DNA from: Streptomyces sclerotialus
GTDB lineage: Bacteria > Actinomycetota > Actinomycetes > Streptomycetales > Streptomycetaceae
Direction: 5' to 3'
Length of the DNA stretch: 64,000 bases
Assembly (NCBI RefSeq): GCF_040907265.1
Contig: NZ_JBFOHP010000002.1
Location: 2,566,501-2,630,500, forward strand
Every line of letters starts with the position of its first letter. Positions within the stretch are counted from its first letter, which is position 1. Under the pieces are notes generated by a model. The model made no database searches, was not told the origin of the DNA, and saw nothing but the letters and a program-made list of their open reading frames with translations. This document shows, in pieces, positions 32,296 through 41,803 of the stretch. The position numbers and the translations under genes are program-made.

Positions 32296-33390
32296 ATGAC
32301 CGCCATCCTCCGCTCCCGCCGCGTCCGCACCCTGGTGGTGGCCACCGGCGCCGCCCTGCTCGTCGGCCGGGCCCTGCGCCGCCGGGTCAAGGACTCCCCG
32401 CTCTGGCCGATGCCGGCCCTGGAGGAGCCGATATCCGGTACCGGGCGTCCCGGCGGCGGGCGCCGCGAACTCCTCGTCGTCGAGCGCGCCGAGGAGGCCG
32501 AAGGCGTCGTACGGCTGCGCCTGGAGGGCGAGCGGCTGCCGGGCTGGGAGCCGGGCGCGCACATCGACCTCGTGCTGCCTTCGGGCGCGGTGCGGCAGTA
32601 CTCGCTCTGCGGTGACGTCGCCGACGGCGGTACGTACACCGTCGCCGTCCGGCTCGTCGAGGACGGCCGGGGCGGCTCGCGCGAGGTGCACGAGCAGCTC
32701 CAGGAGGGCACGGTCGTGGAGGTGCGCGGGCCGCGCAACCGCTTCCGGCTGGACGAGTGCCACGCCTACCTCTTCATCGCGGGCGGCATCGGTATCACGC
32801 CGATCCTGCCGATGCTGCGCCAGGCGGAGCGCGAGGGCGTGCCGTGGCGGCTGCTCTACGGCGGGCGGACGCGCGCCTCGATGCCGTTCCTGGCCGAGAT
32901 CGAGAAGCTGGCGGGGGCGAACGCGGACCGGGTGACGGTCGTCGCCGAGGACGAGGACGGGCGGCCGGACCTGGCCGCCGCGCTGGCCGACGCGCCGCCG
33001 CACTCCGCCGTCTACTGCTGCGGCCCGCAGCCCCTGATGGACGCGGTCGCCGCCCTGCTGCCGGACGGACTGGAGCTGCACACCGAGGCGTTCGCACCGG
33101 CGGCCGGGCCGGGCGGCACCGCGGGCGGCGCCTTCGAGGTCGAGCTGCGGCGCACCGGCCGTACGGTGTCGGTGGCCGGTGACCAGAGCATCCTGCGGGC
33201 CCTCCGCGAACAGGCGCTGCCGGACCTGCCGTACAGCTGTGAGCAGGGATTCTGCGGAACCTGTCTGCAGAACGTGGTCGAAGGCGACATCGACCACCGC
33301 GACGAGCTGCTGACCGACGCCGAACGCGACGACCAGATGCTCATCTGCGTCTCGCGGTGCCGCGGAGAACGGCTGGTGCTGGACCTCTAG
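32296..33390 (+). CDS. Phthalate-dioxygenase-type reductase (FMN, NAD(P)H, 2Fe-2S)
   Basis: A 364-residue electron-transfer protein. An N-terminal hydrophobic helix (about 10-25) could anchor it. Next come an FMN-binding barrel (PGAHIDLVLPSGAVRQYSLCG), an NAD-binding domain (IAGGIGITPILPM, VYCCGPQPLMDAV) and a C-terminal plant-type ferredoxin with four cysteines (SCEQGFCGTCLQ ... ICVSRC). The domain order FMN-NAD-2Fe2S is that of PDR-family oxygenase reductases. Its partner is probably the diiron-like protein encoded just upstream. Confidence 0.9.
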   Translation: MTAILRSRRVRTLVVATGAALLVGRALRRRVKDSPLWPMPALEEPISGTGRPGGGRRELLVVERAEEAEGVVRLRLEGERLPGWEPGAHIDLVLPSGAVRQYSLCGDVADGGTYTVAVRLVEDGRGGSREVHEQLQEGTVVEVRGPRNRFRLDECHAYLFIAGGIGITPILPMLRQAEREGVPWRLLYGGRTRASMPFLAEIEKLAGANADRVTVVAEDEDGRPDLAAALADAPPHSAVYCCGPQPLMDAVAALLPDGLELHTEAFAPAAGPGGTAGGAFEVELRRTGRTVSVAGDQSILRALREQALPDLPYSCEQGFCGTCLQNVVEGDIDHRDELLTDAERDDQMLICVSRCRGERLVLDL

Positions 33391-33465
33391 CCGGAACCGG
33401 TGCGCGTCCGGCCGGTCACCGTCGGTGGCATACCGCTGCCGCACCCCGGTCGTTAGGGTGTTCGT

Positions 33466-34164
33466 ATGACGACCGGGGTGCGCCGCAGGATGGGTGTCGA
33501 GGAACGCCGTGAACAGCTGATCTCCGTGGCTCTTGGCCTCTTCAGCCACCGCGCCCCGGAGGATGTGTCCATCGACGAGATAGCCGAGGCCGCGGGCATC
33601 TCGCGGCCGCTGGTCTACCACTACTTCCCCGGCAAGCAGAGCCTGTACGAAGCGGCGCTGGGCCGGGCCGCCGACGAGCTGGCGACGCGCTTCGTCGAGC
33701 CGCGCGAAGGGCCGCTGGGCGAGCGGCTGCTGCGGGTGATGGGCCGCTTCTTCGACTTCGTCGACGAGCACGGCCCCGGCTTCTCCGCGCTGATGCGCGG
33801 CGGCCCGGCGGTCGGCTCCAGCCGCACCAGCGCGATGATCAACGGCGTCCGGCAGTCCGCGTACGAGCAGATCGTCGACCACCTGGGCCTGGCGGCCCCG
33901 GCGCCGCGCATGGAACTGGTCATCCGCTCCTGGATCTCGCTGGCGGAGTCCACCGCGCTGCAGTGGCTGGACGGCAAGCGCATCCCGCGCGAGGAGCTGG
34001 AACGGCAGCTGGTGCACGACTTCGCCGCGCTGGCCGCGGTGAGCGCCGCGTACGACGAGGAGATGGCGGACACGCTGCGGGCGATCCTCGCCGCCGAGCC
34101 GATCGACGGGCCGTTCGCCGACCTGGCGGCCCGGCTGTTCGCACTGGTGCCGAGCGACGCCTGA
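33466..34164 (+). CDS. TetR-family regulator
   Basis: A 232-residue repressor with the TetR HTH (DVSIDEIAEAAGISRPLVYHYFPGKQSLYEAAL) near the N-terminus and a divergent ligand domain. It is 75 bp after the reductase gene on the same strand and likely regulates the diiron/reductase pair. A basic stretch (MTTGVRRRMGVEERR) precedes the HTH. Confidence 0.88.
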   Translation: MTTGVRRRMGVEERREQLISVALGLFSHRAPEDVSIDEIAEAAGISRPLVYHYFPGKQSLYEAALGRAADELATRFVEPREGPLGERLLRVMGRFFDFVDEHGPGFSALMRGGPAVGSSRTSAMINGVRQSAYEQIVDHLGLAAPAPRMELVIRSWISLAESTALQWLDGKRIPREELERQLVHDFAALAAVSAAYDEEMADTLRAILAAEPIDGPFADLAARLFALVPSDA

Positions 34165-34199
34165 GCACGGCCCGGCCCCGGGTGTGCCGGGATCCGCGG

Positions 34200-36263
34200 T
34201 CAGCCCTCCGCCGCCAGCAGCGCCGGCTCGCCCAGCGCGTACGCGATGCCGTCCTCCGCGTCGGCCGCGAGACCCCGCCGGAACTCCTTCTCGTACCCGG
34301 CGTCGCCGAGCTGCGCACGCAGCCGCCGTTCGCAGTCGGCGCGCGCGGCGCTCAGCTCAGGGGCGCCGAACTGGCGGCGGCCGACGGTGAGCCAGACCGC
34401 GTCCGCGACGCCGAGCAGCCGGGCCCCCGCCACCCCGCGGTCCGCCGCGCCGAGCACGGCGGCCAGCACGTCCAGGATCATCGCCGTGCACAGACTGTCC
34501 TGCAGGAACCGCATCCCCGCCAGCGCCTCGCGGCCGTGCGCCAGCGCCGACCCGAGGTCGACCAGCCCCAGTTCGGCGGTGGCCTGCATGTACCCGGCGA
34601 AGCAGCGCACCCACAGCTCGCCGCGGCGCTCGCACTCCGCGCGGGTCACCGCCGCGTCCGCCGCCGCCTCGGCGAACTGTCCGCACTGCAGCTGGACGAA
34701 GTGCCGCAGCAGCCGGGTGAGCAGCCAGGCCGCGGGGTAACCGCGGCCGTCGCCCGGGTCGTCCGGGGCCGCGTCCAGCACCTCGTACGCGCTCCGCTGG
34801 TCGCCCTTGAGGCAGTGGGTGCCGCCGACGAGGTAGGTCACGGCATGCCGGACGTCGGGGTCGTCCTGCCCGGCCACGGCCTCGGCGAACTGCCGCCCGG
34901 CCGCAGCGGCGACGTCCAGGTCGCCCTGGATCAGTGCGAGGGTGCCGTGGCTCCACAGCCCCTTCGTACGCTCCGGGCAGTCCTCCGGTACCAGCTCCAG
35001 GGCGCGGCTGAGGTGGCCGCGGCCCTCGCGCTGGCGGCCGCACCCGAACCAGAAGAACCACAGTGCGCCCGCCGTCTCCAGCGCGGCCCGGCCGTCGCGG
35101 CGCGCCACGAGGAAGTCCAGTGCCGCGCGGAGGTTGGCGTGCTCGGTGTGCAGGCGCCGGTGCCACGCGACCTGGTCAGCGCCCATGCAGGCGGCGTCAC
35201 CGGCCTTGGCGAGGGCACGGAAGTACGCGGCGTGCCGGTCCCCCAGGACGGTGGTCTCGCCCAGTTCGGCGAGCCACTGGGCGCCGTACTCACGGAGGGT
35301 GTCGAGCATGCGGTACCGCGGCGGCTCCCCGGACCGCTCGCACTGCACGACGGACTTCTCGGCGAGGCCCCGCAGGACGGACTCGACCCGGCTTCCGGGC
35401 AGCGGGCCGCCGGCGCAGACCTCCCGCGCGGCCTCCAGGGACCAGCCGCCGCGGAAGACGGACAGCCGGGCCCACAGCAGGCGTTCCAGCGGCTCGCACA
35501 GCTCGTGGCTCCAGCCGATGGTGGTGCGCAGGGTGCGGTGGCGCCGCGGCGTACGGCTGCCGGTTTCGGTGCTCAGTACCTCGAAGCGGGCGTGCAGCCG
35601 GGCCAGCAGGCCGGGCACGGTGAGGCTGCCGAGCCGGGCGGCGGCCAGTTCGATGGCGAGCGGGATGCCGTCCAGGCGGTGGCAGAGCTCGGCGGACTCC
35701 GCCGCGTACCGCTCGGTGAGCCGCTGTCCGGGGGCGGCCGCTTCGGCGCGGTCCCGCAGCAGGGCGAGGGCGTCGCTCGTGCCGGGATCGGCGCTGCCGG
35801 GCGCGGGCAGTGAGAGCGGCCGCATCGGCAGGACGTGTTCCGCGTCCCGGCCCAGCGGCTGGCGGCTGGTGGCGAGCACGGTCAGGCCCGGCGCGGCGGC
35901 GAGCATCAGCTCGGCCAGTTCGCCGCAGGCCGCGAGGAGGTGCTCGCAGGTGTCCAGGACGAGCAGCAGGTCCTTGTCGGCGAGCCATTCGCAGAGCACG
36001 TCGGTCTGGTGCCGGGTCGTCCGGTCGGCCAGCCGCAGCGTCTCGGCGATGGTGACGGCGAGCAGCGCCGGGTCCTGGAGCGGTGACAGCTCGACGAAGT
36101 GGACGCCGTCGGGGTGGCCGGTGCGCCGGGCGTGTGCCGCGCGGGCCGCGAGGCGGGTCTTGCCCACGCCGCCGACGCCGGTGAGGGTGACCAGGCGGTG
36201 CTCGCCCAGCGCCTGGTCCAGTACCGCCAGTTCGACGGCGCGCCCGATGAAAGTGCCGTTCAC
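34200..36263 (-). CDS. STAND-type NTPase with TPR-like repeats
   Basis: A protein of about 687 residues. The NB-ARC-like ATPase carries Walker A TGVGGVGKTRLA and Walker B LLLVLDTCEHLL, then ATSRQPLG (sensor 1) and the GIPLAIELAAARL motif. A winged-helix segment and a long helical TPR-like repeat region (about 330-680) follow. These belong to the AfsR/LuxR-like STAND regulators of Streptomyces, but neither a BTAD/SARP nor a LuxR HTH domain is present at either end. It could be a signalling ATPase or a trimmed regulator. A GTG start at 36263 follows GAGGAG. Confidence 0.8.
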   Translation of the reverse strand: MNGTFIGRAVELAVLDQALGEHRLVTLTGVGGVGKTRLAARAAHARRTGHPDGVHFVELSPLQDPALLAVTIAETLRLADRTTRHQTDVLCEWLADKDLLLVLDTCEHLLAACGELAELMLAAAPGLTVLATSRQPLGRDAEHVLPMRPLSLPAPGSADPGTSDALALLRDRAEAAAPGQRLTERYAAESAELCHRLDGIPLAIELAAARLGSLTVPGLLARLHARFEVLSTETGSRTPRRHRTLRTTIGWSHELCEPLERLLWARLSVFRGGWSLEAAREVCAGGPLPGSRVESVLRGLAEKSVVQCERSGEPPRYRMLDTLREYGAQWLAELGETTVLGDRHAAYFRALAKAGDAACMGADQVAWHRRLHTEHANLRAALDFLVARRDGRAALETAGALWFFWFGCGRQREGRGHLSRALELVPEDCPERTKGLWSHGTLALIQGDLDVAAAAGRQFAEAVAGQDDPDVRHAVTYLVGGTHCLKGDQRSAYEVLDAAPDDPGDGRGYPAAWLLTRLLRHFVQLQCGQFAEAAADAAVTRAECERRGELWVRCFAGYMQATAELGLVDLGSALAHGREALAGMRFLQDSLCTAMILDVLAAVLGAADRGVAGARLLGVADAVWLTVGRRQFGAPELSAARADCERRLRAQLGDAGYEKEFRRGLAADAEDGIAYALGEPALLAAEG

Positions 36264-36507
36264 GTCCGCTCCTCGCCGATCTTCCGGACGCGGGCGCCGG
36301 CGCCCGCTCACCAGTGATCCGCCCAGTTTGTCCGCAGGTCACACGAGGTGCGCCCCGGCCTCCGGAACCGACCGTCTGCGCGTCATCCCACGACACATCC
36401 GACCGCTGGGCGATCGACTCCCACCAGCTTCTTGCATTCCCTTTCGCCGCTCTCCGCCGCGCTGCCAGAGTGGCCATCCCACCGCCGTGGCGTGGGAGAG
36501 ACGTGGG

Positions 36508-37440
36508 TTGACCGGCATGGGGATCATGGGCGCGCTGCTCGGGTACGGCTGCGGCTTCGCCTCCGGCGTCTGCTGCGGCGTGCTCGCCGTGCGGCGCTCA
36601 TGGTTCTCCCGCCGGGCCGCCGCCGGCCCGGACCGGCCCTCGCCCCCGCCCGCCTCCGGCACCCACGACACCGCTCTGCTCGGCGTCGCGCAGAGCGCCC
36701 AGCAGGCGTTGCTGCGGCCCCTCTCCGGCGACCTGGGCGGCGTCAGCATCGCCGCGCGCTACTTCCCCGCGGCGGAGTACGTCCAGATCGGCGGCGACCT
36801 CCTGAACGTCGCCCGCTCCCCGTACGGCCTGCGGGTGCTGATCGGTGACGTGCGCGGCCACGACCTGGAGGCGGCGCGGCTCGCGGCGATCACCATCGGC
36901 TGCTTCCGCGACCACGCCTTCACCACACCCGACCTGGTCACGCTGACCGGCATCCTGGACGACCGGCTCACCGCCGAGCTGGACGCGGAGGGATTCGTGA
37001 CGGCGGTGCTCGCCGAATTCGCGCCGGGCGAGGTGCGGCTGGTGAACTGCGGGCATCCGCCGCCGCTGCGGGTCGGGGAGAGGCTGGAGCCGCTGTCCCC
37101 CGTCGAGGCCGGGCTGCCGCTCGGCTTAGGGCCGGACCAGCACCGGCAGCGCGTCCGGCTCGCCGCCAACGAGCGGCTGCTGCTCTACACCGACGGGCTC
37201 ACCGAGGCGCTCGACGCGCACGCTGAGCCCTTCCCGCTGGACGAGCGGGTCCACGAGGCGCTGACCCTCCCCACGCTCGACGACGCGCTCGACGCGCTGC
37301 ACGCCCTGGTGACGGCGCACACCGCGGCGCCGCTCCGGGACGACCTGGCGCTGATGCTGTGCCAGCCGGACGTCCACGGCATGTTCCCGTCCGTTCCCGC
37401 GATGCGTGCACCGGGGGAACGGACGGGCAAGCGGGGCTGA
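36508..37440 (+). CDS. SpoIIE-type PP2C serine phosphatase
   Basis: A 310-residue protein with a short N-terminal membrane segment (MGALLGYGCGFASGVCCGVLAV) and a SpoIIE/PP2C domain (GGDLLNVARSPYGLRVLIGDVRGHDLEAARLA, FVTAVLAEFAPGEVRLVNCGHPPPLRV, LLYTDGLTEA, DDLALMLC). Such phosphatases dephosphorylate anti-anti-sigma factors. No PAS, GAF or HATPase domain is fused. TTG at 36508 is suggested by GGGAGAG 9 nt before it; an ATG at 36517 is also possible. The 244-bp gap to the STAND gene contains both promoters. Confidence 0.85.
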   Translation: MTGMGIMGALLGYGCGFASGVCCGVLAVRRSWFSRRAAAGPDRPSPPPASGTHDTALLGVAQSAQQALLRPLSGDLGGVSIAARYFPAAEYVQIGGDLLNVARSPYGLRVLIGDVRGHDLEAARLAAITIGCFRDHAFTTPDLVTLTGILDDRLTAELDAEGFVTAVLAEFAPGEVRLVNCGHPPPLRVGERLEPLSPVEAGLPLGLGPDQHRQRVRLAANERLLLYTDGLTEALDAHAEPFPLDERVHEALTLPTLDDALDALHALVTAHTAAPLRDDLALMLCQPDVHGMFPSVPAMRAPGERTGKRG

Positions 37441-37459
37441 GCCGGAGCCGCGGACCGGG

Positions 37460-40105
37460 TCAGCCGCGGGTGAAGACCGCGACCGTACGGCCCGGCACGG
37501 TGAAGGTACCGGTCCGCCCGTCGTACGCGGAGGCGCGCACGACCGGGTCGGCGCCGCGTGCCTGCACCGGATGCAGGGTGTACGGCGCCCCGGCCACGGC
37601 CCGTACGGTCTGCTCCTGCCGCTCGGGGGTGGCGTTGAGGACCACGACCAGCCGGCCGAGCCGCATGGTGATCACTCCGGGCGTCTCGCCGGGGCCGGAC
37701 AGCGGGAAGGACAGTGCCCGCTGCACCTCGTCGGTGGTGGCCAGGCCGAAGTCCGGCTCGGTGGCGCGGATGCGGGTGAGGTCCCGGTACGCGGCGGAGG
37801 CCGCCGTGATCTCGGCACAGCCGGGGCGCAGTGCGGGGTCGCCGAGCAGCGGCCGGGCGTAGGGCCACTTGTCCTTGTTGTCGGCGGCGGGCGGCAGGCC
37901 GCGCCCGAAGCCGTTGCCGACGGCGCAGTTCCAGTGCAGCGCGTTGAACCAGTCGCCGCTGTCGAAGGAGTTGCGGTCCAGGGACTTCGAGCGGAGCAGG
38001 TCGGTGCCGGCCTGGGAGAGCGCCGGGCCCTGGGAGAGGGTGGCGGTGGCCAGGGCGAGCACCTGCATACGGGCCCGGTCGGCGGCCTTCGTGCCCTGCG
38101 GGAGCTTGAAGGCGAGGGCGTCGTAGAGGGTCTCGTTGTCGTGTGCGTCGGCGTAGGCGAGGGCGTCACCGGGCGCCGCGGCGTATCCGGCGGGTGCGCC
38201 GTTGTAGTCGACCTGGGAGCCCTTGACGGTACGGCCGGCGCTGTCGGTGAAGGTGTAGTCGGCGAGGCCGCCGGTCAGCCCGACCTTGATGAGGTCCTGG
38301 TAGTGCAGCAGCCGGTCCTTCTGCTCGTCCCGGGTGCCGTTGGCGGGCGAGGAGTTGGGGTCGGTCCAGAGGCCGGAGGCGAAGCCCTGGACGCGCGGGT
38401 CGGCGTCGAAGGGGCCGCCGCCGCGTACGGCGTCGCGGGCGCGGTCGTCGAAGGTGGCGATGCCGGTCCCGGCCATGTTCTTCTGGGTGGCCTGCACGAA
38501 GCGGGCGTCGTTCGCGACCTCGCCGAAGTTCCAGCCCTCGCCGTAGAGGACGACCGACTTGCCGTCCACCCCGTCCTTGCGCACGGTCAGTGCGTCCAGG
38601 GCCTTGCGGACGGCGAGGATGCCGGCCTTCGGATGGTGGCCCATCAGGTCGAAGCGGAAGCCGTCGACCTTGTACTCCTTCGCCCAGGTGACGATCGAGT
38701 CGACGACGAGCTTGCCCATCATGGTGTGTTCGGGCGCGGTGTTGGCGCAGCAGGTGGAGGTGGCGACGGTGCCGTCGTCCAGCAGCCGGTGGTAGTAGCC
38801 GGGGACGATGCGGTCCAGGACGGACTTCGGGTCCTGGCCGCTCGCCACGGTGTGGTTGTAGACGACGTCCATGACGGTGCGCAGTCCGGCGCCGTTCAGA
38901 CCCTGCACCATGCGGCGGAACTCGACGGTGCGCGCCGTGCCGTCCGGGTCGGAGGCGTACGAGCCTTCGGGCACGGTGTAGTGCAGCGGGTCGTAGCCCC
39001 AGTTGTACGCGTCCTTGGCGGCGGTCTTCGCGACGCACTCCTGCTGCTTCTCGGAGTCCGGCGGGAAGGAAGCCAGGTCGCAGTCGGGTACGGCCTGGTC
39101 GGCGCGCCGCTCGGGGACGGTGCCGAGGTCGAAGGCGGGCAGCAGGTGGACGTGGCTGGTGCCGGTGCGGGCGAGGGTACGCAGGTGCTTCATGCCGTCG
39201 GAGGACCGGTCGGTGAAGGCGAGGTACCGGCCCGGGTGCTTCGAGGTGCGGTCCGCGACCGAGAAGTCGCGGATGTGCAGCTCCTGGATGCGGGCGTCGC
39301 GCAGCGGCACGGCGGCGGGCTTCTTCAGCCGGTCCCAGCCCCTGGGGGCCAGCTTCGGGTCCGTGAGGTCGGTGACGAGGCTGTGCTCGGAGTCGGCGGT
39401 GAGCCCGGTGGAGTACGGGTCGGTGACCTTGTTGGTGACGGTCTTCCCCGCGGCGGGCGCGAAGACGGTGACGGCGTAGCGGTACGGCTTGCCGGTCCAG
39501 CCCCGGGCGCCGGTCACCTGCCACACGCCGGTCCGGTCGTCGCGGGTCATCGGCACGGTACGGCCGTCGAGTTCGAGGGCGACGGTGCGCGCGGTGGGTG
39601 CCCAGACGGAGAGGGTGGGGCGGCCGCGGTCGAAGACCGGGCCGAGCCGGGTGCGGGAGGCGGCGGCGCCGTACAGGTCGTCCAGCACGCCCGGTATCTG
39701 CACGCCGGTGGTCTCGCGCAGGCTGCCGTCGGCGGCCCGGCGGGTGGCGACGAGGCGGTCGCGCAGCGCGGTGGCGGCCTGCGCCTGGTCGCGGGGGTCG
39801 ACGGTGAAGGCGGGGAAGTCCTTCAGGTGCGGGTACTTGGCCCGCTCGGCGGGAGTGAGGGTGCCGGGGGCCAGGCGCAGCCGCCGGTCGCCGTCGGGGC
39901 CGGATTCGAGCTGGAGGGTGCCGCCGGCCGGGTCGGGCGCGCCCTTCCAGACGACGGTGTCCCGGTCGATCCACTGGGCCTCGGCCTTGGCGGGATAGGG
40001 CGGCGGGGCCGCCTGTGCGGGCGGGGCGCCGGGCAGCGCGGCGGCCGCCGCGGCGCAGAGCGCCGCGGCGAGCGCGGTGACGGTTCGGCGGAGGGTGCCG
40101 GTCAC
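37460..40105 (-). CDS. Secreted pullulanase-type alpha-1,6-glucosidase (GH13)
   Basis: An 881-residue extracellular debranching enzyme for starch and pullulan. The N-terminal signal peptide is [23 protein letters not shown]...AQAA. After starch-binding-like and CBM48 domains come the GH13 motifs: [33 protein letters not shown] (nucleophile Asp), LYGEGWNF (acid Glu) and [13 protein letters not shown]-terminal beta domain follows. It lies downstream of the alpha-amylase gene on the same strand, separated by a hairpin. MalR-type control is expected. Confidence 0.93.
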   Translation of the reverse strand: MTGTLRRTVTALAAALCAAAAAALPGAPPAQAAPPPYPAKAEAQWIDRDTVVWKGAPDPAGGTLQLESGPDGDRRLRLAPGTLTPAERAKYPHLKDFPAFTVDPRDQAQAATALRDRLVATRRAADGSLRETTGVQIPGVLDDLYGAAASRTRLGPVFDRGRPTLSVWAPTARTVALELDGRTVPMTRDDRTGVWQVTGARGWTGKPYRYAVTVFAPAAGKTVTNKVTDPYSTGLTADSEHSLVTDLTDPKLAPRGWDRLKKPAAVPLRDARIQELHIRDFSVADRTSKHPGRYLAFTDRSSDGMKHLRTLARTGTSHVHLLPAFDLGTVPERRADQAVPDCDLASFPPDSEKQQECVAKTAAKDAYNWGYDPLHYTVPEGSYASDPDGTARTVEFRRMVQGLNGAGLRTVMDVVYNHTVASGQDPKSVLDRIVPGYYHRLLDDGTVATSTCCANTAPEHTMMGKLVVDSIVTWAKEYKVDGFRFDLMGHHPKAGILAVRKALDALTVRKDGVDGKSVVLYGEGWNFGEVANDARFVQATQKNMAGTGIATFDDRARDAVRGGGPFDADPRVQGFASGLWTDPNSSPANGTRDEQKDRLLHYQDLIKVGLTGGLADYTFTDSAGRTVKGSQVDYNGAPAGYAAAPGDALAYADAHDNETLYDALAFKLPQGTKAADRARMQVLALATATLSQGPALSQAGTDLLRSKSLDRNSFDSGDWFNALHWNCAVGNGFGRGLPPAADNKDKWPYARPLLGDPALRPGCAEITAASAAYRDLTRIRATEPDFGLATTDEVQRALSFPLSGPGETPGVITMRLGRLVVVLNATPERQEQTVRAVAGAPYTLHPVQARGADPVVRASAYDGRTGTFTVPGRTVAVFTRG

Positions 40106-40131
40106 GGCGGATTCTCCTCGGTGGGGTGAAG

Positions 40132-40166
40132 GGCCGCCCGGCAGGCGGGGAGGTCGCCGGGCGGCC
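40132..40166 (-). terminator. Terminator between alpha-amylase and pullulanase genes
   Basis: An 11-bp perfect stem, GGCCGCCCGGC with its complement (40132-40142 and 40156-40166), just past the amylase stop. It makes the two starch genes largely separate transcripts. Confidence 0.7.
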
Positions 40167-40193
40167 GGATCGGAGGGCCTGACGCGCGGCGGG

Positions 40194-41597
40194 TCAGCCG
40201 CAGCTGCGGGCGCCGGTGTGCAGGGCGAGGGCGGTGTTCGGGGCGAGGGTCGCGGTGAACCGGCCCGAGCCGTCGACCGTGACGGTCCGGCCGCTCTGGA
40301 CGTCGCAGTAGTTCCCGCCGGGCAGTGAGCTCTGGAACGTACGGTTCAGGCTCGACCCCTCGTGGTTGATCGCGACGTACGCCTTGTCGCCCCGCCCGAA
40401 GGCGATCGCGTCGTTGCCGTTGTCCCACCAGTTGCTGACGGGGGCGCCGGCCGCGGTGTTGCGGAAGGCCACCATGGACTTGATCTCGGGCCACTTGTGC
40501 TGGCACTTCCAGCCGTCCTGCCAGCAGGCGTGCACGGTGCCGCCGTTGGGCGGGCCGGCGTCGTGGTCGGAGAACTCGTAGCCGGAGTGGACGTCCGGGG
40601 AGCCGTACGGCCAGGCCAGCATGAAGACGTTGGCGAGGGTGTAGTCCGCGCCGTTCTTGTAGCTGAGCGTGGAGCCGTTGCGCTCGGTGTCCCAGTTGTC
40701 GACGAAGACGCCGGACTTCCCGCTCGCCATGTAGCCCCAGCCCTCGCCGAAGTTCTTCAGGTACGCGAGCTTCTCGTTCTGGAAGACGCGCTTGAGGTCG
40801 CGGCCGTAGCGGAACTCCTGGACGTCACCGGTGTTCAGGTACTCGGTCGGCGAGACCGCCTCGCCCGCCCCGTAGATGGCTTCCTGCTTCCAGTACACGT
40901 CCGGCTTGCTCAGCCGTCCCTTGATCGCGGCGAGGTCCGCCGCGGGCATGTGCTTGGCGGCGTCGATGCGGAAGCCGTCCACGCCGAGCGAGAGCAGGTC
41001 GTTCAGGTACTGCGCGATGCGGGAGCGGACGTAGGGCTCGCCGGTGTCCAGGTCCGCCAGGCCCACCAGCTCGCAGTGCTGGACGTTGTAGCGGTCCTGG
41101 TAGTTGCTGATCTGCGCGGTGCAGTCGTCCATGTCCTGCGGCTGGTAGATGCCCGGGTAGGTGTACTTGGAGTACGACGAGCCGCCGGTGCCGGTGCCGG
41201 ACCCGGCGGACATGTGGTTGATGACCGCGTCCGCGACGACCTTCACGCCGGCCGCGTGGCAGGTGTCGATCATGTTCTTGAAGGCCGTGCGGTCGCCGAG
41301 CCGGCCGGCGATCCGGTAGCTGACCGGCTGGTACGAGGTCCACCACTGGCCGCCCTGGATGTGCTCGGTGGCCGGGGAGACCTCGACGTAGCCGTATCCG
41401 GCCGGGCCGAGGGTGTCCGTGCACTCGCGTGCCACGGAGTCGTAGCGCCATTCGAAGAGTTCGGCGGTGACGTCCTTCGCGCCGGGCGGGGCCGCCTGGG
41501 CGGGGACGGCGAGGGCCGCCGCGGTGAGGGCGAGGGCCGCGGCCGCACAGCCGCGGGCCAGGGATCTGCGGCGGACCGGAGAACTGCGGTGGGGCAT
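40194..41597 (-). CDS. Secreted alpha-amylase (GH13)
   Basis: A 467-residue extracellular enzyme that cleaves internal alpha-1,4 bonds of starch. The signal peptide has twin Arg ([29 protein letters not shown] region). GH13 regions are all present: [21 protein letters not shown] (nucleophile), YWKQEAI (acid) and [10 protein letters not shown], which has Trp in place of the usual His of region IV. It lacks a C-terminal starch-binding domain (CBM20), unlike some streptomycete amylases. AGGAGG stands 5 nt before the ATG. The upstream operator cluster argues for MalR/LacI control. Confidence 0.95.
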   Translation of the reverse strand: MPHRSSPVRRRSLARGCAAAALALTAAALAVPAQAAPPGAKDVTAELFEWRYDSVARECTDTLGPAGYGYVEVSPATEHIQGGQWWTSYQPVSYRIAGRLGDRTAFKNMIDTCHAAGVKVVADAVINHMSAGSGTGTGGSSYSKYTYPGIYQPQDMDDCTAQISNYQDRYNVQHCELVGLADLDTGEPYVRSRIAQYLNDLLSLGVDGFRIDAAKHMPAADLAAIKGRLSKPDVYWKQEAIYGAGEAVSPTEYLNTGDVQEFRYGRDLKRVFQNEKLAYLKNFGEGWGYMASGKSGVFVDNWDTERNGSTLSYKNGADYTLANVFMLAWPYGSPDVHSGYEFSDHDAGPPNGGTVHACWQDGWKCQHKWPEIKSMVAFRNTAAGAPVSNWWDNGNDAIAFGRGDKAYVAINHEGSSLNRTFQSSLPGGNYCDVQSGRTVTVDGSGRFTATLAPNTALALHTGARSCG

Positions 41598-41686
41598 GGT
41601 TCCTCCTGAGGGGGAGAACGGAAGCCTTGCCCGGCAACGCGCCATGCCCGTAAGGCTGATGCAGTTGTAGCCGCCGCAATCCGTTG

Positions 41687-41714
41687 TTGCAAGACCTTTC
41701 GCAAGCTATTGCAA
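41687..41714. promoter_or_regulatory. LacI/MalR-type operator cluster upstream of alpha-amylase
   Basis: TTGCAAG at 41687, GCAAG at 41701 and TTGCAA at 41709 are repeated within 28 bp upstream of the amylase start. TTGCAA/CTTGC motifs are characteristic of MalR (Reg1) sites in Streptomyces amylase promoters. TGTTGCAA occurs on both strands here. Confidence 0.6.
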
Positions 41715-41740
41715 CGGTGTTAACTTCACCGGGCAACACT

Positions 41741-41803
41741 CCGGTCCGGCCGGCCGGGGACCCGCCGTCACGCGGGTCCCACGCGCCCGGCCGGCCGGAC
41801 CGG
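41741..41803 (-). terminator. Large hairpin overlapping the lacI gene end
   Basis: An 18-bp perfect outer stem, arms at 41741-41758 and 41786-41803, plus a 7-bp inner stem GACCCGC/GCGGGTC (41759-41765 with 41772-41778). The stop codon of the lacI-type gene (41768-41770) lies in the hairpin. It probably terminates the malEFG-glucosidase-lacI transcript just before the amylase promoter. Confidence 0.8.

Noticed and set aside
34942..37440. An 832-codon frame ending in the phosphatase
   Set aside because: Everything before about 36508 is Arg/Ser/Pro-rich antisense of the STAND gene; only the C-terminal part is real.
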